Of a stretch of DNA of 64,000 nucleotides, positions 55,183 through 63,512 are shown in pieces. This stretch comes from Rubrimonas cliftonensis (lineage in GTDB: Bacteria; Pseudomonadota; Alphaproteobacteria; Rhodobacterales; Rhodobacteraceae). Made by a program: the position numbers and the translations under genes. A model generated the notes under the pieces. That model ran no database searches. It was given only the letters and a program-made list of their open reading frames with translations, and was not told where the DNA came from. Where the stretch lies: contig NZ_FNQM01000006.1 in NCBI RefSeq assembly GCF_900107585.1, forward strand, positions 62,001-126,000. The letters are read 5' to 3'. Every line of letters begins with the position of its first letter. The stretch's first letter is position 1.

Positions 55183-56016
55183 TCAGTTCGACGCGACCTG
55201 ATCCGCCCAGGGCCTGCCGCCGAACCAGTAATTGTGGGTCTTCTCCAGCCAGCCGTTCGAGCGGTTCACGAGGATCCAGTTGTTGAAGAAGTTCAGCGCG
55301 TCCGGGTCTCCCTTGCGCAGGGCGAAGGCCTCGTTGCCCGGATTGATCTTGGCGTCGGTCGGCGCGAACAGCACGTCTGGGTTGTCGTAGACCTGGAAGG
55401 CGGGCAGCGGCTGCGAGCCGACGAGGGCGTGGGCGGCGCCGTTCAGCACTTCCTGCACGGTCTGGCCCTGGTCGTCGAACTGCCGCAGCGTCGCCTTGGG
55501 GAACGTCTCCTGGATGTAGGCGCAGGGCGTGGCTCCGCGGCGGCAGACGAAGGTGACGTCGGCGGAATTGAAGTCGTCGGGCCACTCCAGCCCGTCGGCC
55601 AGCGAACGGTTCGCCATCACGCCCAGCGACGAGTTCGCGTACGGGTCGGAGAAGTTGACCGTGAGGTTGCGCGCCGGCGTGATCGACATGCCGCCGATGA
55701 TGACGTCGAACTTGCCGGCGAGCAGCGCCGGGATGATGCCGTCCCAGGCGGTCGGCACGAACTCGACCTCGACCTCCATTTCCTCGGCGAGCTTCTTCGC
55801 GACGTCGATCTCGAAGCCGATGAGTTCGCCGTTCACGTCGCGCATCGCCCAGGGCACGAAGGTTGACATGCCGACGCGGATGACGCCGCGCTGCTTGATG
55901 GTCTCGATCACGCTGGCCTGCGCCAGAGCCTGCGGGGCCTCCTGCGCCGGCGCCGCGGCCGGGGCGGCGAGCGCGGCCGCGGCGAGGGCGGCGGCGATGA
56001 TGTTGGTCAGTCGCAT
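55183..56016 (-). CDS. Amino-acid ABC transporter substrate-binding protein
   Basis: A 277-residue periplasmic binding protein with a signal peptide (about residues 1-27). The SBP_bac_3 pattern is clear: VIETIKQRGVIRVGMSTF, GFEIDVAKKLAEEM, DGIIPALLAGKFDVIIGGMSIT and NFSDPYA. It should bind a polar amino acid. AAGGAG is nine bases before the ATG. It lies between the two permease genes. Confidence 0.93.
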   Translation of the reverse strand: MRLTNIIAAALAAAALAAPAAAPAQEAPQALAQASVIETIKQRGVIRVGMSTFVPWAMRDVNGELIGFEIDVAKKLAEEMEVEVEFVPTAWDGIIPALLAGKFDVIIGGMSITPARNLTVNFSDPYANSSLGVMANRSLADGLEWPDDFNSADVTFVCRRGATPCAYIQETFPKATLRQFDDQGQTVQEVLNGAAHALVGSQPLPAFQVYDNPDVLFAPTDAKINPGNEAFALRKGDPDALNFFNNWILVNRSNGWLEKTHNYWFGGRPWADQVASN

Positions 56017-56036
56017 CGTGTGGGTCTCCTTCTCGG

Positions 56037-56885
56037 TCAGGCGCTTCTGCGCCCAAGGCGATGTTCCAGCCAGGCGGCGAAGGCCGACAGGCTCACGGTT
56101 AGCGATAGGTAGATCGCCGCCACGGCAAGCCACACCTCGAAGCTCATGAAGGTGTCGGCGATGACGTTGCGCGCCTCGTTGGTGAGGTCGAAGATCGCGA
56201 TGGTCGAGACGATCGCGGAGTTCTTGATCAGGTTCACCACCGCCGAGGTCATCGGCGGCGCCATCACCGGCAGCGCCTGCGGCAGCACGACGTCGCGATA
56301 GACGAAGCCGGGCTTCAGCCCGATGGCCGAAGCGGCCTCCCACTGTCCGCGCGGCACCGAGAGCACGCCGCCGCGGATGATCTCCGAGATGAAGGACGCC
56401 TCGAACACCGCGAGGCACAGCACCCCGGTCCAGAACCGGTCCACGCCCAGCATCGGCGACAGCACGAAGTAGAAGAGGTACATCTGCACCAGCAGCGGCG
56501 TGTTGCGCACCAGCTCAAGATAGACGGTCGCGACCGCATGGCCCGACCATGAGCGCGAGAGCCGAAGCAGGGCGGTGACAAGGCCGATCGCCAGCGCCAG
56601 CGGGGCCGCCCAGAGCGTGATCTCGACCGTCACCGTCAGGCCGCGCGCCAGCGGGCCCCAGACGATCTCGCCGTCGATGACGCGATAGACCTGGCGCGGC
56701 AGCCGGTACCACTGCCAGTTGTAGCCCATCGACTGCGCGCCGGCGTAGACCAGCCAGCCGAGCATCCCGCCGCCGATCAGGAACCCTGCCCAGTCCAGCA
56801 GGCTCCGGCCCGTCCTGCGCGCCGGGGGCGGCGGGAGCGCGGCAGCCATGGGCGCGCCGGCCCCGCCGTCTGTCGTCGCCTGCAT
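56037..56885 (-). CDS. Polar amino-acid ABC transporter permease (GltJ-like)
   Basis: A 282-residue permease with the EAA loop SAIGLKPGFVYRDVVLPQALPVMAPP and five membrane helices. The N-terminal 25 residues are cytosolic and proline-rich. First gene of the permease-binding protein-permease-AhpD operon. The ATG at 56885 has only a weak GGCGGCGGG upstream; another ATG 12 codons in is possible. Confidence 0.92.
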   Translation of the reverse strand: MQATTDGGAGAPMAAALPPPPARRTGRSLLDWAGFLIGGGMLGWLVYAGAQSMGYNWQWYRLPRQVYRVIDGEIVWGPLARGLTVTVEITLWAAPLALAIGLVTALLRLSRSWSGHAVATVYLELVRNTPLLVQMYLFYFVLSPMLGVDRFWTGVLCLAVFEASFISEIIRGGVLSVPRGQWEAASAIGLKPGFVYRDVVLPQALPVMAPPMTSAVVNLIKNSAIVSTIAIFDLTNEARNVIADTFMSFEVWLAVAAIYLSLTVSLSAFAAWLEHRLGRRSA

Positions 56886-56989
56886 CCCGCCGCCGCGTTC
56901 TTCGGACCCGATGGGGCGAGTTTTTTGCCTGAACGCGCCGATTGCAAGCTGTTTCGAGGGCCGTGCGCCGACGCGCGACCTGCCGCCGC

Positions 56990-57970
56990 TCAGTCGAACG
57001 CGCCGAGGGCGCGCGTCAGCAGCATGAAGGCGCGGCCCGAGCGCGTGTCGGCGGCGTCCGCCATCACCGCGCCGCCGCCGAGTTCGTCGTGGATGCGGGC
57101 GACGAGCCCGTTCCAGCGCCGCGCGAAGACGAGCGCCGCGTCGCGGAACACTGCGTCGGCGCGCAGCAGGGCGCGGGCGGCGTCCAGCCTTTCGGGCGTG
57201 CGCACCGCCCCCACGCCGTCGGCCGCGGCGCCGCGCGCGCCCTGCGCATAGGCCGCCCAGGCGCCGAGATCGGCGGGCTCGGGCGACAGATCCTCCATGT
57301 GCTGCCCCGAGGTCGCGAGAATGTTCAGCACGTCCTCCGCGGCCTGCAGGAGCTGGGCGATCTGCGGATCGGTCAGCGCGGCGCGCATCGCGCGAAAACC
57401 CTCCGCGTCGCCGTCGCTGCGCGGAAAATCGAGGGCGCGCAGGATGTCGGACCATGCGACCGGCTCGACCTGCGCGGCGGCGTCGGCGAAGGGCAGGGCG
57501 GGTTCGTTGGGCGGGCGCTGGGTCTGCGGGGCGGTGTGCGAGGGCCCCGGCCGCGCAGATTCTGCGGGCCGCTCGCGCCTCTCGGCGGCGTCCACCCCGG
57601 CGATTTCGGTGAGGGCCTTCACGCCGCGGCGGGTCTCCGCCAGCGCGGTCTCCAGCGCGGTCATGCGAACGCTCAGGGCGCGCGCCGTCTCGGCGGCCGC
57701 CGCGCGGGCGGCCTCGGTCGCGATGCGGGCCGCTTCTGGCGAGAGGCCGTCCGCATCCCGCCCTCCGAACCGCGGCGCGCGATCCGAGCCCAGCGCGACG
57801 ACCAGCGCGGCCAGGGCGCCGGCCGGCGCGGCGGCCGCGATCAGCAGCATCAGCGCCGAGCCCGCCCCCGCGCCGGGGGCCGGCGTCGCGAAATAGCCGA
57901 CCGCGTAGGCGGCGACCGCGGCGAGCCACACCACGCAGGCCGCCGCTCCCGCGAGCGCCGCCGCGTTCAT
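56990..57970 (-). CDS. Two-helix membrane protein of unknown function
   Basis: A 326-residue protein with two N-terminal membrane helices (about residues 5-27 and 38-60), an alanine-rich coiled-coil stretch (about 78-130), a proline-rich linker and a helical C-terminal domain with LLQAAEDVLNILATSGQHMEDL. I recognise no named family; its position just after greA is shared by related genomes as far as I recall. It is likely co-transcribed with greA (31-base gap). Confidence 0.82.
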   Translation of the reverse strand: MNAAALAGAAACVVWLAAVAAYAVGYFATPAPGAGAGSALMLLIAAAAPAGALAALVVALGSDRAPRFGGRDADGLSPEAARIATEAARAAAAETARALSVRMTALETALAETRRGVKALTEIAGVDAAERRERPAESARPGPSHTAPQTQRPPNEPALPFADAAAQVEPVAWSDILRALDFPRSDGDAEGFRAMRAALTDPQIAQLLQAAEDVLNILATSGQHMEDLSPEPADLGAWAAYAQGARGAAADGVGAVRTPERLDAARALLRADAVFRDAALVFARRWNGLVARIHDELGGGAVMADAADTRSGRAFMLLTRALGAFD

Positions 57971-58001
57971 CGGCCCGACCGCCGCCCCGCCCGCCGGCCG
58001 C

Positions 58002-58475
58002 TCAGACGTAGTCGATCTTGAGGACTTCGTAGCAGCGGCCGCCGCCCGGCGTCATCACCTCGACGCTGTCGCCCTCGGCCTTGCCGATGAGCGCGCGCGC
58101 CAGCGGGGAGCGGATGTTGAGCTTGCCGTTCTCGACGTCGGCCTCCACCTCGCCGACGATCTGGAACACCTTCTCCTCCTCGGTGTCCTCGTCGACCAGC
58201 TTGACCGTCGCGCCGAACTTGATGGTGTCGCCGGCGACCTTCACCGGGTCGATCACGTCGGCGCGCGACATCAGGCCCTCGATCTCCTTGATGCGGCCCT
58301 CCACGAAGGACTGCCGCTCGCGCGCAGCATGGTATTCCGCGTTCTCGCTGAGGTCGCCGTGCTCGCGCGCCTCCGAGATGGCCTCGATGATCGCCGGGCG
58401 CTCGGTTGTCTTGAGCAGCCGCAGTTCGGCGTCGAGCGCGGCGTAGCCGGCGGCGGTCATGGGCACCTTTTCCAT
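58002..58475 (-). CDS. greA: Transcription elongation factor GreA
   Basis: GreA rescues backtracked RNA polymerase. The 157-residue protein starts [18 protein letters not shown], with the acidic coiled-coil tip [21 protein letters not shown] and the C-terminal domain [19 protein letters not shown]. The ATG at 58475 matches the family start and has GAGGAG upstream; an in-frame ATG ten codons earlier is less likely. Full length and motifs intact. Confidence 0.97.
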   Translation of the reverse strand: MEKVPMTAAGYAALDAELRLLKTTERPAIIEAISEAREHGDLSENAEYHAARERQSFVEGRIKEIEGLMSRADVIDPVKVAGDTIKFGATVKLVDEDTEEEKVFQIVGEVEADVENGKLNIRSPLARALIGKAEGDSVEVMTPGGGRCYEVLKIDYV

Positions 58476-58622
58476 GGCAAGGAGCTCCTCAGGCAACTGG
58501 CTCATTCGCTCCGGGCGGCGCCCGCAGCGGTGTTCTGATACAGTGAAGCCGCCCCGGCCCGGAGCGGCTCACATCGACTTGCATGAGCGTATTGCCGCCT
58601 CACAGCCTGCGCAAGAGGGGGC

Positions 58623-59870
58623 TCAGCGCGCCTCGGCGGCGGCGCGCGCGCGCGTCGCGCGGCGCGCGCGGGCCAGCGCGACGGCGAGATAGACCGCCGA
58701 AAGCCCCGCCAGCGCCACCGAAAGCCCGTGCGGCTCGATCACGTCCATCGCGGCGCCGACGACCAGCGGCCCCAGAAGCGCGCCGACGCCGTAGGCCACG
58801 ATCACCGCCGCATTCGCCGAGATGAGCGTGGCCCCGCTGTAGCGCGCGCCGAGCTCGATGAGCGCGACGGTGTAGAGCCCCGCCGCCAGCCCGCCCCAGA
58901 CGAAGAGCGCGGCCCAGAGCGGCCAGACCGTCCCCGCCAGCAGCGGCAGCAGCGCCGCCGCCGCCACGCAGGTCAGCGCGCAGAAGACGAGCAGCGCCCG
59001 GCGGTTGGCCTTGTCGGCGAGCGCGCCGAGCGGGATCTGCAGCGCGACGTTGCCGAGCACCAGCACGGTGACGAGAAACGTCGCCGCGTCGCGCTCCATG
59101 CCCGCCTTCACGCCCCAGACCGGCAGCAGCGCCATGACGCCGAACTCAACCACGCCGAACAGGATCACCGCGCCGAGCACCGTCGGGTCGGTGCGCAGGA
59201 AGCGCCAGGGCGGGATCGTCGCCACGTCGTCGTCATGGGCGCGCGGCGCGGCGTTCCATGCGGTCAGCAGCGGGGCGAGGCAGATCAGCGACAGCGCCGC
59301 GCAGGCGAGAAAGGGCGCGGGGCCGGCGAAGCCGACGCCGGTGACGATCAGCGGCCCCATCGCGAAGCCGAGCGAGAGGACGGTCGCATAGAGCCCAACG
59401 ACCCGCCCGCGCGCGCCCGGCTCGGCGCCGGCCACGATCCACACTTCCGAGCCGACGAAAAGCGCGGTGGCCGCAGCGCCGTGGACGTAGCGCAGCGCGA
59501 GCCAGGCCCAGTAGTCGTCGGTCAGCGGAAACAGCAGCAGGATCGCCGCGGAGAGGATCGCCCCGCCGGTGAGGAACGCCGGCAGCCCGACGCGGCGGAT
59601 CATGCGCGGCATCAGCGGCGCCAGCGTGAGCGCCGCCAGCGCGACCATCGCGCCGCTCAGCCCGATCATGCCCGAGGACCAGCCTGACAGCTCCAGACGG
59701 ATCGCGAACAGCGGATGCGTCATGCCCTGCGCGACGCCGAAAAGCGCGATGCAGGCGATCGCGGCGATCAGCCCGCGCCCGTCCGCGCCGAGCCCGCCGG
59801 AGGCGACGCCGCCCGGCGCCGGCATCCGCGCGGCCGACGGCTGCGGCGCGTCCTCGCGACGGCCGGTCAC
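58623..59870 (-). CDS. MFS transporter, YcaD-like
   Basis: A 415-residue carrier with about 12 membrane helices. Near the start GVAQGMTHPLFAIRLE and later LRYVHGAAATALFVGSEVWI and YATVLSLGFAMGPL resemble the YcaD/UMF3-type subgroup. Substrate unknown. The GTG at 59870 overlaps the stop of the NUDIX gene (GTGA); an ATG 15 codons on is also possible. Confidence 0.88.
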   Translation of the reverse strand: MTGRREDAPQPSAARMPAPGGVASGGLGADGRGLIAAIACIALFGVAQGMTHPLFAIRLELSGWSSGMIGLSGAMVALAALTLAPLMPRMIRRVGLPAFLTGGAILSAAILLLFPLTDDYWAWLALRYVHGAAATALFVGSEVWIVAGAEPGARGRVVGLYATVLSLGFAMGPLIVTGVGFAGPAPFLACAALSLICLAPLLTAWNAAPRAHDDDVATIPPWRFLRTDPTVLGAVILFGVVEFGVMALLPVWGVKAGMERDAATFLVTVLVLGNVALQIPLGALADKANRRALLVFCALTCVAAAALLPLLAGTVWPLWAALFVWGGLAAGLYTVALIELGARYSGATLISANAAVIVAYGVGALLGPLVVGAAMDVIEPHGLSVALAGLSAVYLAVALARARRATRARAAAEAR

Positions 59871-60583
59871 GCGAGCGCGTCGATGTAGCTGCGCCCGGCC
59901 TCGTGGCGGAAGAACGGCGCGGGGCGGTCGTCGTCGTCGCGCTCCAGCCGCGCCTCGACTTCCGCGAGCACGACGGAGGTGATGAAGGGAAGATCGAGTG
60001 ACCGGGCCTCGGCCAGCGTCAGCCATTGCAGGTGCGCAAGCTCCTCCTCCGCCCTGGAGAAGTCGTCGAGATCGCCGGCGATGTCGGCGACATCGGCCAG
60101 AAAGAAGCGCGCGTCGAAGCGCACCGGGCGGGTCGGCGGCGTCACGGCGCGGAAGATGAAGCGCAGGCGGCCGGTCGCCGGCGCCAGACCCATCGCCAGG
60201 AACCCGCGCCAGGCTTCGGGCGCCGCCACGGCCCGTTCGGCGACGCCGGCCTCGGCCGTCCCCAGGGCGAGACCGGCCTCCTCGAAGGTCTCGCGCACCG
60301 CGGCGCGGGCCAGCGCAAGGCCGTGGCCGGCGCCCTGCTCCGGCGCCGGCGACAGCGCCAGTCGGCGCGCGCAGGCGGGGCGCAGGCCGCCGCCGATGGA
60401 CGGATGCGCGTCGGCGGCGTCCAGCGCGCCGCCCGGAAAGACGAACTTGGACGGCATGAAGCGCGCGCCGGCGCCCCGCTGGCCCATCAGCACGCGCGGC
60501 GCGCCGCCGTCGCTGCGGACGAGGATCAGGCTGGCCGCGTCCCGCGGGATCGCCGGCGCATCGGGAAGGGGTGACTGCGACAT
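59867..60583 (-). CDS. NUDIX hydrolase, NUDT19-like
   Basis: A 238-residue hydrolase of nucleoside-diphosphate-linked substrates; NUDT19-type members cut CoA. The Nudix box is split: VFPGGALDAADAHPS, a 30-residue insert, then RETFEEAGLALG with the REXXEE glutamates. The insert is typical of NUDT19/NUDT8-like enzymes. Overlaps the MFS gene by four bases and follows the DUF983 gene after 51 bases. Confidence 0.9.
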   Translation of the reverse strand: MSQSPLPDAPAIPRDAASLILVRSDGGAPRVLMGQRGAGARFMPSKFVFPGGALDAADAHPSIGGGLRPACARRLALSPAPEQGAGHGLALARAAVRETFEEAGLALGTAEAGVAERAVAAPEAWRGFLAMGLAPATGRLRFIFRAVTPPTRPVRFDARFFLADVADIAGDLDDFSRAEEELAHLQWLTLAEARSLDLPFITSVVLAEVEARLERDDDDRPAPFFRHEAGRSYIDALA

Positions 60584-60634
60584 GCCGCGAAGGTCGCCGA
60601 GGCGGGCTGGCGTGTCCAGCGCCGCCGCGCCGCA

Positions 60635-61018
60635 TCAGTCGTCGAAGCCGTGCATCCTGTGCGCCCACTGATAGCCCACGACCGCGCCCTTGATCCGCGG
60701 CAGCAGCAGCAGGCAGAGCGCGAGCGCGACCAAGGGCCAGCCGAGCGAGTGCGCCCATACGGGCACGTCCTCGAACGTCCGCGCGGCGACGATCGCAGGG
60801 ACCATGAGGTGCCCGACGATGAGCATGGTCGCCCAGGCCGGCGCGTCGTCGGCGCGGTGGTGGTGCAGCGCCTCGCCGCAGTCGGGGCAGGCGTCCCGCA
60901 CGGAGAGGTAGCCGGTGAAGAGCGCGCCGCGCCCGCAGGCGGGGCAGCGCCGGCGGAGGCCGCGCCCGAGGGCGGGACCGACGTCGCGGGGCGCGCGCGG
61001 AGGTGCCATGGTGTCCAT
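60635..61018 (-). CDS. DUF983 membrane protein
   Basis: A 127-residue protein with an N-terminal zinc ribbon-like region (RCPACGRG, then ACPDCGEALHHH) followed by two membrane helices (about residues 62-82 and 90-108). This is the DUF983 pattern. Its function is unknown, though it is found near cytochrome oxidase and NUDIX genes. I chose the ATG at 61018; a TTG three codons earlier and an ATG three codons later are alternatives. Confidence 0.87.
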   Translation of the reverse strand: MDTMAPPRAPRDVGPALGRGLRRRCPACGRGALFTGYLSVRDACPDCGEALHHHRADDAPAWATMLIVGHLMVPAIVAARTFEDVPVWAHSLGWPLVALALCLLLLPRIKGAVVGYQWAHRMHGFDD

Positions 61019-61175
61019 GGAGCGCAAATAGGCCTGCGGCCGCTAGGATGCGCCGCGGCGCAGCGTCGCTGTCTGCCGTCGCGATTCTTCGGCAAGGCGG
61101 CGACGGAAACGCCTCGGCCGCGCGTTGAGGGGGGGCGAGGGCGAAGCGCGCCCCGCTGGAGATACGGAGACGATC

Positions 61176-61868
61176 ATGCGGAATACGACCCTCGCGGCGG
61201 CCCTCGGCTGCCTCAGCCTCGTGGCCGGCGCCGTCGCCCTGCCCGCCGCCGGCGCCGGGGCCGGGGCCGGCGGCTCTGGCGACCGAGCGGAGGCATGGCG
61301 CCTCGACCGGATGTTCGAGCGCCTCGACGCCGACGGCGACGGCCGGCTCGTCAGGGATGAGATCGCCGCGTTCGGCGCGCGCGTCATGGAGGCCGATGCG
61401 GACGGCGACGGGCGGGTGACGCGGGAGGAGTTCGCCGCCGCGCGGGGCGAGCGCAGGGCGCAGGCGCGTTTCGGCCGCCTCGACGCGGACGGCGACGGCG
61501 CGATCAGCCGAGAGGAGTTTCTCGCGAACGCCGCGCGCGAGGCCGCGCGCGAGGAAGCCGACGTGGACCGGCCCCGCTCGCGCGGCGGGGACGGCGGCCG
61601 GGCGGAGCAGGGGGAGCGCCGCGAAGGCCGCGACTGGCGCGCCGACGCCCGACATCGCGGAGACCGGCGCTGCGGGATGGAGCGCGGCCGCGGCGCCGGG
61701 CTAGGCTTCGACCGGATCGACGCCGACGGCGACGGCGCGATCGACGCCGCGGAGGCCTCCGCCGCCGGCGAACGGATGGCCGAGCGCATGATGGCGCGTC
61801 TCGACGCCGACGGCGACGGCGCCGTGACGCGGGACGAGGCGCGGCGCGCGCGCCGCAAGGACGGCTGA
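61176..61868 (+). CDS. Exported EF-hand calcium-binding protein
   Basis: A 230-residue protein with a signal peptide (about residues 1-25) and five EF-hand loops matching DxDxDG: DADGDGRLVRDE, DADGDGRVTREE, DADGDGAISREE, DADGDGAIDAAE and DADGDGAVTRDE. The first three are close together and the last two follow an Arg/Asp-rich linker. Each loop has a Glu/Asp at position 12. The ATG has GGAGA six bases upstream. It is a likely extracytoplasmic calcium binder, first in a row with an ECF sigma gene. Confidence 0.92.
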   Translation: MRNTTLAAALGCLSLVAGAVALPAAGAGAGAGGSGDRAEAWRLDRMFERLDADGDGRLVRDEIAAFGARVMEADADGDGRVTREEFAAARGERRAQARFGRLDADGDGAISREEFLANAAREAAREEADVDRPRSRGGDGGRAEQGERREGRDWRADARHRGDRRCGMERGRGAGLGFDRIDADGDGAIDAAEASAAGERMAERMMARLDADGDGAVTRDEARRARRKDG

Positions 61869-61908
61869 CCGCGACGACCGGCGCGGCGTCGTTCCGGAAA
61901 ACGCGGCG

Positions 61909-62559
61909 GTGGCGCCGCCCTTCGAGCGCAGCGATCCGCCCGACGACGCGCCGTCGCCGCCGGGGCTGGCCTGCGCGCCTCCCGGTCACGGGGGCGACGC
62001 GCTGGACGCGGCGCTGCTCGCGCGCGCGTCGCTGGGCGAGGGCGGCGCGGCGCGGGCGCTGGCGGCCCGGCGCGCGCCGGCGCTGATCGCGGTCGCGACG
62101 CGGCTGCTCGGCGATGCGGCGGAGGCGGAGGACGTGGCGCAGGAGGCGTTTCTGCGCCTCTGGCGGGCCGCGCCCGATTTCTCCGGGGCGGGCCGCGAGG
62201 CCGGGGGCGGCTCGGTGGGGGGATGGCTGCGCCGGACGACGCGCAACCTGTGCCTCGACCGTCTGCGCCGCCGCGGCCGGCTCGCCCCGATGGAGGCGGC
62301 GCCGGAGCCCAGCGACCCGGCGCCTTCGGCGCTGGAGAGGGTGGTCGCCGCCGATCGCGCGGCGGCCCTGAGCGCTGCGATCGCGGCCCTGCCGGACAGG
62401 CAGCGCGTGGCCGTGACGCTACGTCACCTGGAGGGGCTGGCGAACCCCGAGATCGCTGAGGCGCTGGGCGTGGGCGTCGAAGCCGTGGAAAGCCTGCTGG
62501 CGCGGGCGCGACGCACGCTTGCGGCGCGTCTGGCGGCGCATCGGGAGGATCGGGAATGA
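61909..62559 (+). CDS. ECF (group IV) RNA polymerase sigma factor
   Basis: A 216-residue sigma factor. Region 2 has LLGDAAEAEDVAQEAFLRLWR and the DNA-binding helix GWLRRTTRNLCLDRLRRR; region 4 has LPDRQRVAVTLRHLEGLANPEIAEALGV and VESLLARARRTLAARL. Such factors respond to envelope or metal stress. Start is GTG at 61909. It overlaps the next gene by four bases (ATGA), which is where anti-sigma genes usually sit. Confidence 0.92.
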   Translation: MAPPFERSDPPDDAPSPPGLACAPPGHGGDALDAALLARASLGEGGAARALAARRAPALIAVATRLLGDAAEAEDVAQEAFLRLWRAAPDFSGAGREAGGGSVGGWLRRTTRNLCLDRLRRRGRLAPMEAAPEPSDPAPSALERVVAADRAAALSAAIAALPDRQRVAVTLRHLEGLANPEIAEALGVGVEAVESLLARARRTLAARLAAHREDRE

Positions 62560-62966
62560 CCGGCGAAGATCGCAGTGACCACGCATCCGGGCTCGACGCG
62601 GCCTTCGCCGAACTCGCCGCGGCGCCGCCGCGGGAGGCTCCGGCGGCGTTTCTAGACGCCTGCGCGGCCGACGCGGCGCGTGTCGCGCTGGAGCGAGGGA
62701 CGGCGGCGGCGGCCAACGGCCAGGGCGCGCGGCGACAGGCGCGGTTCGGGCGACGGTCCGTCGCTCGACCCTCGCGTGGTCCCTCGCCGCGGTCGCTGGC
62801 GATGGCCGCGGCGGCGGCGCTCGGCTTCGTCGTCGGCGCGTCCGGAGCGCTTGACGGCGTCGCCGGCCAGGACGCCGCTCAGGACGCCGCGCTCGCCGCC
62901 TTCGAGGGCGCCGACCTGCTGGGAGAGGCCGCCGCGCTGGACCTGACGCTGGAGGACGGATCGTGA
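62556..62966 (+). CDS. Single-helix membrane protein, putative anti-sigma factor
   Basis: A 136-residue protein: an N-terminal cytosolic helix-rich segment (about residues 1-75) with LDAAFAELAAAPPREAPAAFL, then a membrane helix (about 79-99) and a short acidic periplasmic tail. No zinc-type anti-sigma HxxxCxxC is present. The topology, the ATGA overlap with the sigma gene and the GTGA overlap with the sensor gene make an anti-sigma role likely, not shown. Confidence 0.7.
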   Translation: MTGEDRSDHASGLDAAFAELAAAPPREAPAAFLDACAADAARVALERGTAAAANGQGARRQARFGRRSVARPSRGPSPRSLAMAAAAALGFVVGASGALDGVAGQDAAQDAALAAFEGADLLGEAAALDLTLEDGS

Positions 62967-63454
62967 TCGGGTGGTTGAACAGGCGTCGCGGCGCGGCGCT
63001 GGCGGCGTCTCTCGTGCTCAACATGCTGCTGGCGGGCGTCATCGCCGGTCACGCGCTCCGCGGCGCGGCGATGGAGGATCGGCGCGGCCCGCGCTCCGAG
63101 GGGCCGGTGACGGTCGAACGTCTCATGCGCGGGTCCGACCGCGAACTGCGCGGCGAGGCGCGCGCCATGCTGAAGGCCCGCGGGCCGCGGGTGGCGGCGG
63201 CGCGCGAAGCGGTGCGCGAGGCCTCCGGCGGGGTCGTCTCGGCGGCGGGGTCCGAGCCGTTCGACGCGGCGGCGGTCTCCGCCGCGCTGGAGCGGCTGCG
63301 CGGCGCCGAGACGGCGCTCGCCGCCGAGCGTCACGGCGCGTTCGTCGATCTGCTCGCCCTTATGCCGGCCGAGCGGCGCGCCGACGCCATGGCGCGCGCC
63401 AGCGGTCGCCTGGAGCGCAAGGCGCGGCGGGGCTGGGGCGAGGGGTGGGACTGA
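62963..63454 (+). CDS. Periplasmic metal-sensor-like (CpxP/CnrX family) membrane protein
   Basis: A 163-residue protein with one N-terminal membrane helix (about residues 10-30) and a periplasmic, helical domain with repeated Arg/Glu/Ala patterns. The DRELRGEARAML and LLALMPAERRADAMARA segments match the periplasmic heavy-metal sensor (CnrX/ZraP-like) family, although no clear metal histidines or cysteines are visible. The GTG overlaps the upstream stop, so sensor and putative anti-sigma are translated together. Confidence 0.8.
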   Translation: MIGWLNRRRGAALAASLVLNMLLAGVIAGHALRGAAMEDRRGPRSEGPVTVERLMRGSDRELRGEARAMLKARGPRVAAAREAVREASGGVVSAAGSEPFDAAAVSAALERLRGAETALAAERHGAFVDLLALMPAERRADAMARASGRLERKARRGWGEGWD

Positions 63455-63512
63455 GCGCGGCGGCGAGAGCGCTCTGGAGCGGCGCCGCCCGGCGGCCCGG
63501 CCCCGCCGCCTC

